Below, piece after piece: positions 36,593 through 42,934 of a stretch of DNA of 64,000 nt. The DNA is from Bosea sp. 124 (GTDB taxonomy: Bacteria > Pseudomonadota > Alphaproteobacteria > Rhizobiales > Beijerinckiaceae), in contig NZ_PZZM01000001.1 of the NCBI RefSeq assembly GCF_003046175.1, positions 4,605,001 to 4,669,000 on the forward strand, given 5' to 3'. A program made the translations under genes and the position numbers. Within the stretch, counting starts at the first letter, position 1; every line of letters starts with the position of its first letter. Below the pieces are notes generated by a model that saw only the letters and a program-made list of their open reading frames with translations, was not told the DNA's origin and did not search any database.

Positions 36593-37333
36593 ATGATCGC
36601 CGCCTTCTTCGAGCGCCTGAACGAAACGCAGGGGCTGAATTTCTCGGTCTTCTACGACGCATTCGACCGCTCGCGGTTTTTGACCGGGCTCTGGACGACG
36701 AGCTATATCTGCGTCGTCTCGATCCTGGCTTCGCTCGCGCTCGGGCTGGCCGGCGTCTGGGTCGCGGGCAGCGGTTCGCGCTTCGGCCGCCTCGTTGTGC
36801 GCGGCTATGTGCAGTTCTTCCGCAACACGCCGCCGCTGGTGCAGCTTTCGTTCTTCTATTTTGCCGTCGGCGGGCTGCTGCCGCGGGTGTCGGACGGCTT
36901 CGGCGGACAGTCGCCGCTGGTCTCGGGCACGGGCTGGGCGATCATCGCGTTCTCGCTGTTCGCGGGCGCGTTCAATGTCGAGATCTTCCGGGCCGGCATC
37001 GAGGCCGTGCCCTCGACCACCGTCGAGGCGGCGGAGTCGCTCGGCTACACCCGGCTGCAGCTCTATATCCACGTCGTCTTGCCGCTGGCCTTCCGCATCT
37101 GCCTGCCGGCGCTGAACAACAACCTGGTCAACCTCGTGAAGACGACGACGCTCGCCTACGCCATCGGCGTGCCGGAACTGCTCTATGCCGCCTCGCAGAT
37201 CTGGTCGGAGAGCTTCAACGTCCGCGAGATGATGAACGTCCTGCTGGTGACCTATGTGCTGCTCGTCGCCGTGCTCGTCTTCGTGATGGGGCGCTGGGAG
37301 AAAGCGATGCGCATTCCTGGGTATTCGACATGA
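36593..37333 (+). CDS. Amino acid ABC transporter permease (HisM/GlnP type)
   Basis: 246 residues. ATG at 36593 with AGGA at 9-nt spacing; an in-frame TTG at 36584 is too close to that site. About five membrane segments; permease motifs YVQFFRNTPPLVQLSFFYF and the EAA loop VEAAESLGYTRLQLYIHVVLPLAFR (about 146-170). Inner membrane. Overlaps the next permease by 4 nt (ATGA), indicating translational coupling. Confidence 0.92.
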   Translation: MIAAFFERLNETQGLNFSVFYDAFDRSRFLTGLWTTSYICVVSILASLALGLAGVWVAGSGSRFGRLVVRGYVQFFRNTPPLVQLSFFYFAVGGLLPRVSDGFGGQSPLVSGTGWAIIAFSLFAGAFNVEIFRAGIEAVPSTTVEAAESLGYTRLQLYIHVVLPLAFRICLPALNNNLVNLVKTTTLAYAIGVPELLYAASQIWSESFNVREMMNVLLVTYVLLVAVLVFVMGRWEKAMRIPGYST

Positions 37334-38184
37334 GGACGGGTTCGACAGACCTGGCCGTGCTGCTGCCGTACCGCGCGCCGGCGCCGATTGCGCCGTCCGG
37401 CATGGCGGCGCCCGTACTGCTGGGCGGGGGAACGCTGGCCGCCTTCGCCATCCTGTTCGGGGCCTCGCTCGCGCTGGCGCAGGTCACGGCGCGGCCGGCC
37501 GGCGAGAGCGCGGTCACCGTACTGCTGCGTTGGGCGCCGCTGATCTTCCAGGGTTTTCTTTTCAACATCCTGATCAGTTTCCTCTCGATGGCGCTGGGCA
37601 CCATCGTCGGTTTGCTCGTCGGCATCGCGCAGGTCTCGCTGGCCTCAGCCCTCCGCAAGAGCGCCTGGGGGCTGACCCAGTTCTTCCGCAACGCGCCCTG
37701 GCTGGTGCTGCTGTTCTACGCGATGTTCCTGTTGCCCTTCGAGTTCCGGATCTTCGGCCTGACCATCGCCTTTCCGGCCTGGGTCAAGGCGATCATCGGG
37801 CTGGCTTTGCCGGTCGCGGCCAATGTCTCCGAGATCGTGCGCGGCGGCATCCGCTCGATTCCCGCCGGCCAGTGGGAATCGGCCGAGGCGCTCGCCTTCA
37901 CGCGGCGCCAGACGATGTGGATGATCATCCTGCCGCAGGCCTTCAAGCGCATGATCCCGCCCTGGATGAACCTCTATGCGATCCTGACCATGGCGACGAC
38001 GCTGATCTCGGTCGTCGGTATCCAGGACGGGCTGACCATCACCCGCGCGGCGCTCGTCGCCGAAAGCCGGCCCGAGCTGATGATCCCGATGTACCTGCTG
38101 CTGCTCCTGATGTTCTTCGCCTATTGCTACCCGATCGCACGGGCAACGCTGGCGCTTGAGCGCCGCTTCAACGTGAAGGCTTGA
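37330..38184 (+). CDS. Amino acid ABC transporter permease (HisM/GlnP type)
   Basis: 284 residues. The N-terminal about 70 residues add an extra membrane segment before the usual core; then GLTQFFRNAPWLVLLFYAMF and the EAA loop WESAEALAFTRRQTMWMIILPQAFK (about 183-207). Second half of the permease heterodimer with the preceding gene. Followed by a 64-nt gap that holds a dispersed-repeat-like sequence. Confidence 0.92.
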   Translation: MRTGSTDLAVLLPYRAPAPIAPSGMAAPVLLGGGTLAAFAILFGASLALAQVTARPAGESAVTVLLRWAPLIFQGFLFNILISFLSMALGTIVGLLVGIAQVSLASALRKSAWGLTQFFRNAPWLVLLFYAMFLLPFEFRIFGLTIAFPAWVKAIIGLALPVAANVSEIVRGGIRSIPAGQWESAEALAFTRRQTMWMIILPQAFKRMIPPWMNLYAILTMATTLISVVGIQDGLTITRAALVAESRPELMIPMYLLLLLMFFAYCYPIARATLALERRFNVKA

Positions 38185-38200
38185 GACAAGGGAATGAGCA

Positions 38201-38247
38201 AGATGTGGTCCGAAAACCGGCTCTCACCTTTCGGCATCGTGCTCTAG
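38201..38247. repeat. Dispersed intergenic repeat (GATGTGGTC...GCTCTA type)
   Basis: Sequence from AGATGTGGTCCGAAAACCGG to CGGCATCGTGCTCTA fills the gap before the ATPase ATG. I recognise this about 45-nt type as frequent in Hyphomicrobiales intergenic DNA; its role is unknown. It abuts the next start codon and leaves no visible ribosome site there. Confidence 0.55.
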
Positions 38248-38248
38248 C

Positions 38249-39001
38249 ATGGCGAGCCGGCATCAACTGGGCGAACCCGTCGTCGTGGTCCAGGGCGTGG
38301 AGAAATCCTTCGGCGCCTTCGCCGTTCTGAAGGATGTCGGCCTGACCGTGCGACGCGGCGAGACGGTCTGCATCATCGGCCCGTCGGGCTCGGGCAAATC
38401 GACGCTGCTGCGCTGCATCAACGGGCTGGTGCCGATCAGCAAGGGCTCGATCACGGTGGCAGGCCGCGAGGTCAACGATCCCGTTCTCGACAAGCTCTCC
38501 CTGCGCCGCGATGTTGGCATCGTGTTCCAGCAATACAATCTGTTTCCGCACAAGACCGCGTTGCAGAACGTGATGATGGCGCCAATCCATGTGCTGAAGC
38601 AGGACAAGGTCGCGGTCGAGGAAAGGGCGCGCCGGCTGCTCGCCAAGGTCGGCCTCTCGGACAAGCTCGCGAGCTATCCGGGCGAACTGTCCGGGGGGCA
38701 GCAGCAGCGTGTCGCGATCGCGCGCTCGCTGGCGATGAACCCCAAGGTGATGCTGTTCGACGAGGTCACCGCCGCGCTCGACCCGGAGACCAAGAAGGAG
38801 GTACTGGTGACGATCCAGGACCTCGCCGCCGAAGGCATGACCTGCATCCTCGTCACCCACGAAATGGGTTTTGCCCGCGAAGTCGCCGACCATGTCTACT
38901 TCACCGATGGCGGGCTGATCGTCGAGCACGGCGCGCCGGCCGAGCTGTTCGGTGCGCCGCGCGAGGAGCGCACCATCGCGTTTCTCGACAAGGTGCTCTG
39001 A
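38249..39001 (+). CDS. Amino acid ABC transporter ATP-binding protein
   Basis: 250 residues. Complete ABC ATPase: Walker [11 protein letters not shown]-loop VFQQYNLFPH, signature [10 protein letters not shown], Walker B VMLFDEVTAALDPE (Val in place of the usual Pro after the catalytic Glu), H-loop VTHEMGF. Works with the two permeases and the binding protein upstream. The start ATG directly follows the dispersed repeat and lacks a Shine-Dalgarno sequence, so translation may depend on read-through coupling. Confidence 0.93.
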   Translation: MASRHQLGEPVVVVQGVEKSFGAFAVLKDVGLTVRRGETVCIIGPSGSGKSTLLRCINGLVPISKGSITVAGREVNDPVLDKLSLRRDVGIVFQQYNLFPHKTALQNVMMAPIHVLKQDKVAVEERARRLLAKVGLSDKLASYPGELSGGQQQRVAIARSLAMNPKVMLFDEVTAALDPETKKEVLVTIQDLAAEGMTCILVTHEMGFAREVADHVYFTDGGLIVEHGAPAELFGAPREERTIAFLDKVL

Positions 39002-39009
39002 GTGGCGCC

Positions 39010-39108
39010 ATGTCGGTCCGGGTCAAGTCGCCGTCGCAGATCGACCGCCGGGTCCATGTCCGGCGAGGAACAATGCCGCTCTCAGCCCGGAGCCGAAACG
39101 CGCCATGA
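39010..39108 (+). CDS. Possible small ORF coupled to the oxidoreductase
   Basis: 32 codons from the ATG at 39010, ending TGA overlapping the start codon of the next gene (ATGA). Very basic (six Arg in the last 15 residues). No family, weak GAGTGG upstream. In related clusters a small [2Fe-2S] protein gene often lies here, but this ORF has no cysteine. It may be a leader peptide or chance. Confidence 0.2.
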   Translation: MSVRVKSPSQIDRRVHVRRGTMPLSARSRNAP

Positions 39109-40736
39109 CCCCGACCGCCCCGCCCGATCCGAAATCCGTCGCCGGCGCGGCGCTGCAGGTCGAGGAGCGCACGCAGTTGCTCGTCGTCGGCGCCGGCCCG
39201 GCCGGGCTCGCGGCTGCGATCGAGGCGGCGGAGCGCGGGCTCTCGGTCGTGCTGGTCGACGAGAACCCGGTCGCCTTCAGGACGATGGGCGACGAGGTGC
39301 CGCTGCATTTCGGGCAGGGCATGTCGGGCGAGGCGCGCAACCGCAATGCCATGATGGAGGCCTTCATCGCCTCCGAGCCGCAGATCGAGGCCGCCTTCGA
39401 GGCCGGTGTCGACCTGCGACTCGGGACGGCCTGCTGGGGCCTCTACGGTAACGGGCCCTCGCTCGGCTGGCTGCCGGGTCTCGTGGCCGGGCTCTCCGAC
39501 GAGGAGCGCTGCTGGATGCTCCAGGCCGAGCATGTCGTGGTCGCCACCGGCCGACGTGACATGGGCCTCGGATTTCCCGGCTGGGAGAAGCCCGGCGTGA
39601 TGGGGGCGACGGCTGCCGTCTCGCTCGCGACGCGCTATGGCGCGCTGGCGCCGCGCCGGATCGTGGTGCTGGGGTCCTCGACCGAAGCCCTGCTGGCGGC
39701 ATTGTCGCTGCGGGAAGCCGGCACGGAGATCTCTGCCATCGTCGAGCAGGCGCAGGATGCGCTCGGCCCCGACGACCTCGTCGCCATACTCCGCGAGGGC
39801 GGCACGGAATTCCTCACCGGCCATGTCGTGCGTGAGGCCGCGGGACGAGACGGAGTCGAGGCGGCTCTCGTCAGCGCGGTCGATGCCGGCGGTCGCGCGA
39901 CCGGCGTCGAGCGCGAGATCGCCTGCGACGGCATCGTGCTGGCGGTCGGGGCGACGCCTGTCATCGACCTCGTCGATGCGCTCGGCTGCAAGGTCGCCTT
40001 CCAGCCGCAGCGCGGCGGCTACGCGCCGCTGGTCGATGCCGACCAGCGCACCAGCCGCGGCGATGTCTTCGCGGTCGGCGATTGTGCCGGCCTCTGGCCG
40101 TCGAAGACGAGGGAGCGGGGCGTCGCCGAGGCGGAGGGCCGCCGTGCGGTCGCCGCGATCGTCCGGGGGCTGGAGATCGACGATGGCTCGGCCGTGCCGG
40201 AGTCAAGCCCGCCGGACCTCGTGGCGCACGATATCGGCGCCTATCGCCTCGCCTGGGTGCGCGCCAGCGTCATCGAGGCCCGCGCCGAGTTCCATGTCTG
40301 CCAGTGCGAGGAGGTCAGTGCGCGCGAGATTCTCGAAGTCCGTCCGCCGCGCTATCTCGACTGGCAAAACGAGCGCCGCAACGACCGCTCTCTTTCGGCG
40401 CTGCTCGGCGACGGGCCGCCCAATCCCGACCAGATCAAGCGCCTGACGCGCGCCGGGATGGGACCCTGTCAGGGTCGGCGCTGCCGCGAACAGGTCGCGG
40501 CGCTGCTGGCGCTGGGCGCGGCGATCCCGCTCTCGTCGATCCCGCTCGCAGGCTATCGCGCGCCGGTGAGACCTCTGCCGCTTTCGATCGCCGGGCAGAT
40601 TCCCGAGGCGCCGGAGCAGGCGGAGCACTGGGACACCTGGTTCGGCATGCACGCGCAATGGCGCCCGTTCTGGGAGGTGCCGGAGCGTTATACGGTCGCG
40701 GACAACGACGCGACCGGCCCCGTCGCGAGCGAGTGA
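39105..40736 (+). CDS. FAD/NAD(P)-dependent oxidoreductase with BFD-type [2Fe-2S] site (opine/amino acid dehydrogenase alpha-like)
   Basis: 543 residues from the ATG at 39105. Dinucleotide fold at the N-terminus: LLVVGAGPAGLAAAIEAAERG (split by two glycine turns) and DENPVAFR; second NAD-like site IVVLGSSTEALLAAL; FAD-closing motif GDVFAVGDCAGLW. A C-terminal BFD-like cluster uses Cys399, Cys401, Cys455 and Cys460 (CQCEE, CQGRRC). The architecture matches the A subunits of octopine/nopaline oxidase, HcnB and hydroxyproline/D-amino-acid dehydrogenase complexes. With the DAO-type partner downstream and the upstream ABC importer, it probably oxidises the imported amino acid or opine. Confidence 0.86.
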   Translation: MTPTAPPDPKSVAGAALQVEERTQLLVVGAGPAGLAAAIEAAERGLSVVLVDENPVAFRTMGDEVPLHFGQGMSGEARNRNAMMEAFIASEPQIEAAFEAGVDLRLGTACWGLYGNGPSLGWLPGLVAGLSDEERCWMLQAEHVVVATGRRDMGLGFPGWEKPGVMGATAAVSLATRYGALAPRRIVVLGSSTEALLAALSLREAGTEISAIVEQAQDALGPDDLVAILREGGTEFLTGHVVREAAGRDGVEAALVSAVDAGGRATGVEREIACDGIVLAVGATPVIDLVDALGCKVAFQPQRGGYAPLVDADQRTSRGDVFAVGDCAGLWPSKTRERGVAEAEGRRAVAAIVRGLEIDDGSAVPESSPPDLVAHDIGAYRLAWVRASVIEARAEFHVCQCEEVSAREILEVRPPRYLDWQNERRNDRSLSALLGDGPPNPDQIKRLTRAGMGPCQGRRCREQVAALLALGAAIPLSSIPLAGYRAPVRPLPLSIAGQIPEAPEQAEHWDTWFGMHAQWRPFWEVPERYTVADNDATGPVASE

Positions 40737-40747
40737 GGCAGGCGGCC

Positions 40748-41944
40748 ATGGATCGATCCGACACTAGCGGTCTCACGAGCAGCGATCGCCTGCGCGCCAG
40801 CGTCGTCATCGTCGGCGGCGGCGTCACGGGACTCAGCGCCGCCTGGTGGCTGGCGCGAGAGGGCGTCGACGTCCTCGTCATCGAGAAGGGCATGATCGGC
40901 TGGGAGGCGTCGGGTCGCAATGGCGGCGGCTGCTCGCACCATCATTCGCCGCTCTTCCTCGAGGAGCAGCGGCTCTGGCCGCAGATGGACGAACTGCTGG
41001 GTTATCCGACGGAATTCGCCCCGAGCCGCATCCGCCTGGCCTCCAGCGAATTGCAGATGGCGCTGTATGGCCGGGCGCTGCGGAATGCCGAACGCCAAGG
41101 ATTCCAGTCCGAGATCCTCGACACGAAGCAGATCACGGAACTGGTGCCGCTGGCCGGCGAGACCATGATCGGTGGCTATTTCTATAGATTCGGTGGCCAT
41201 GCCAATCCGCACCGCACGTTGCAGGCCTATGCCTGGGCGATGCAGGACCATGGCGGGCGCGTCATGCAGCATTGCGCCGTCACGGGCTTCCAGACGGCCG
41301 GCGGCAAGGTCACCGGCGTCGAGACCGAGCGCGGTCTCGTCGGCTGCGACCATCTCGTCATCGCGGCCGGTCCCCATACCGGGCGGCTTTCGGCGATGCT
41401 CGGACAGGAGGTGCCGATGGCGTCGGCGCGTTGCGAGATGATCGTGACCGAGCCGCTGCCGCTGATGCGCTATGGCGGCGTCGACGGGAACGGGCTCTAC
41501 GGCCGCCAGACGCTGCGCGGCAATCTCGCCTATGGCGGCGGCCCGCATGAGTGGCTCGACCTCGCCGGCAACGCCGCGCCAGCCAAGCCGACGACGCCGC
41601 TGATGGGCCATATCGGCCGCCGGCTGGCCGAGCTTCTGCCGAGGGCGGCCCATGCCCGCATCATCCGCTCCTGGGCCGGCGTGATCGAGAACACACCGGA
41701 TGGACGCCCGGTGATCGACCGCCTCGCTACGCAGGACAATGTCGTGGTGGCAACGCTGTCGAGCGTCGGCTTCGGGCTGTCGCCGGCCAGCGGCCATGCG
41801 ATCCGTGATCTGGTGATCGACGGAGCCTGTTCCTTCGCCGACATCTCCTCCTTCAAACTGTCCCGATTCGACAAGCTGGAGGCGAACTGGCGCGCGCTGC
41901 AGGGCTGGCAGTCTTTGGCCGCGCAGGAGGCGCTCGCGGCGTAG
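40748..41944 (+). CDS. DAO-family FAD-dependent oxidoreductase (beta-like subunit)
   Basis: 398 residues from the ATG at 40748 (GAGG upstream). FAD-binding Rossmann motif VVIVGGGVTGLSAAWWLAREG, then the SGRNGGG loop typical of DAO/OoxB/HcnC proteins, and a C-terminal GVIENTPDGRPVIDRL with VGFGLSPASGHAI. It removes hydrogens from an amine carbon and passes electrons to the partner at 39105. 11-nt gap to the upstream gene. Substrate undetermined; the pair could serve glycine, D-amino acids, hydroxyproline or opines. Confidence 0.86.
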   Translation: MDRSDTSGLTSSDRLRASVVIVGGGVTGLSAAWWLAREGVDVLVIEKGMIGWEASGRNGGGCSHHHSPLFLEEQRLWPQMDELLGYPTEFAPSRIRLASSELQMALYGRALRNAERQGFQSEILDTKQITELVPLAGETMIGGYFYRFGGHANPHRTLQAYAWAMQDHGGRVMQHCAVTGFQTAGGKVTGVETERGLVGCDHLVIAAGPHTGRLSAMLGQEVPMASARCEMIVTEPLPLMRYGGVDGNGLYGRQTLRGNLAYGGGPHEWLDLAGNAAPAKPTTPLMGHIGRRLAELLPRAAHARIIRSWAGVIENTPDGRPVIDRLATQDNVVVATLSSVGFGLSPASGHAIRDLVIDGACSFADISSFKLSRFDKLEANWRALQGWQSLAAQEALAA

Positions 41945-41992
41945 ACCCGGTCGCATTCGGCTGGCCGGGCAGGGCGGCCGAACGGTTTCGGC

Positions 41993-42691
41993 TCAGCCCA
42001 GCGAATCGTCGATCGTCGGCGAGGGCTGCGCCAGACGAACCAGCGCATCGTGATCGCCTATGGTGATGGCGGGTCCGGACACGCTGACGCTGTAGGGTAT
42101 CAGGGCCGCGATGGAGCGCGACAGCACCTCCGGCGCCATGCCGAGCCGGGACGCCAGGACCTTCTTGTCGAACGGCAATGTGAAGCGGCCGGACCGTCCG
42201 GTCTCGGCGTCGCGCGTCAGCAGCCAGTTCGCCAGCCGTTCGAGACTCGAGCGGAGCTTCTGGTTCTTCAGTTCGCGCACGACGCCGCGATAGGCGCCCG
42301 CCAGTTCGAGCGCCAGCGCGCGGGCAAAGGCGGCGTCCTCGCCGAAGCTGCGCCGCACCGCTTCGGCCGGAATCAGCAGGACGCGCGACGGGAGCAGGGC
42401 TCGGGCCGATTTCAGATAGATCTGGTCGAGAATGACGGCCGCCGCGATGAAGCTGTGCCCCGGACCGATGACGGAGATCGTTGTCTCGCGATCGCGATAG
42501 GCGGAATACATCTCGATCTGGCCGTCGACGATGACATGCAGGAAGTCGGCCGGGTCGCCCTCGCGCGCCAACTCCACGTGCGCCGGAAACCGCTGCAGGA
42601 AGGATGCCCGCAGCATGGCTTCGACATGGGCCGGGCCCACGCCGTCAAAGAGCGGCAGGGCTCGCATTTCCTCGATTTCGTCACGGCGCAT
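41993..42691 (-). CDS. narR: Crp/Fnr-family regulator, NarR-like
   Basis: 232 residues from the ATG at 42691 (AGGGGG upstream). cAMP-type sensor barrel (about 10-115), dimerisation helix, then HTH (about 175-198) with MAPEVLSRSIAAL: Glu188, Ser191 and Arg192 match the E-xx-SR pattern that reads TTGAT half-sites. It contains no cysteine, so it cannot carry the FNR Fe-S cluster, and it lacks the cAMP-binding signature. That, and its place divergent from narK, match NarR of Paracoccus, which activates nar genes in response to nitrate or nitrite. A haem/NO sensor of the Dnr/Nnr type is the alternative. Confidence 0.82.
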   Translation of the reverse strand: MRRDEIEEMRALPLFDGVGPAHVEAMLRASFLQRFPAHVELAREGDPADFLHVIVDGQIEMYSAYRDRETTISVIGPGHSFIAAAVILDQIYLKSARALLPSRVLLIPAEAVRRSFGEDAAFARALALELAGAYRGVVRELKNQKLRSSLERLANWLLTRDAETGRSGRFTLPFDKKVLASRLGMAPEVLSRSIAALIPYSVSVSGPAITIGDHDALVRLAQPSPTIDDSLG

Positions 42692-42738
42692 GTTCGTTCC
42701 CCCTGCGGACAAGCATAGGCATCGATGCAAGCTGTAAC

Positions 42739-42752
42739 TTGATTTGAATCAA
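42739..42752. promoter_or_regulatory. FNR/NarR-type box 1 (TTGAT-TTGA-ATCAA)
   Basis: Perfect 14-bp FNR-type palindrome 47 nt upstream of the narR start. Fits autoregulation of narR, or a distal site for narK. Confidence 0.85.
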
Positions 42753-42853
42753 GACGCGTTTTGCGTGCCCGGTGTTCGCGACTTGCCGAGTGAAAGTCCG
42801 GCCTTTGACAAAGAATCCGGGCGTTCTTGAAAGTCCACGCGCCCTCCGAACTC

Positions 42854-42867
42854 TTGATTTGTATCAA
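42854..42867. promoter_or_regulatory. FNR/NarR-type box 2 (TTGAT-TTGT-ATCAA)
   Basis: Second perfect box, 67 nt upstream of the narK ATG. A class II activator position (-41.5) would put the transcript start near 42902. Expected to drive the nar operon under low oxygen with nitrate. Confidence 0.9.
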
Positions 42868-42934
42868 AGATAATTGCCCCGGGGCAGGGAGATCGTCCGC
42901 CTAATCTTTGATGCCGTCGTGAAGGAGAACGGAC

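Noticed and set aside
41956..41982. Hairpin between the DAO gene and narR
   Set aside because: Only 6-bp arms with a 15-nt loop; too weak to call a terminator.
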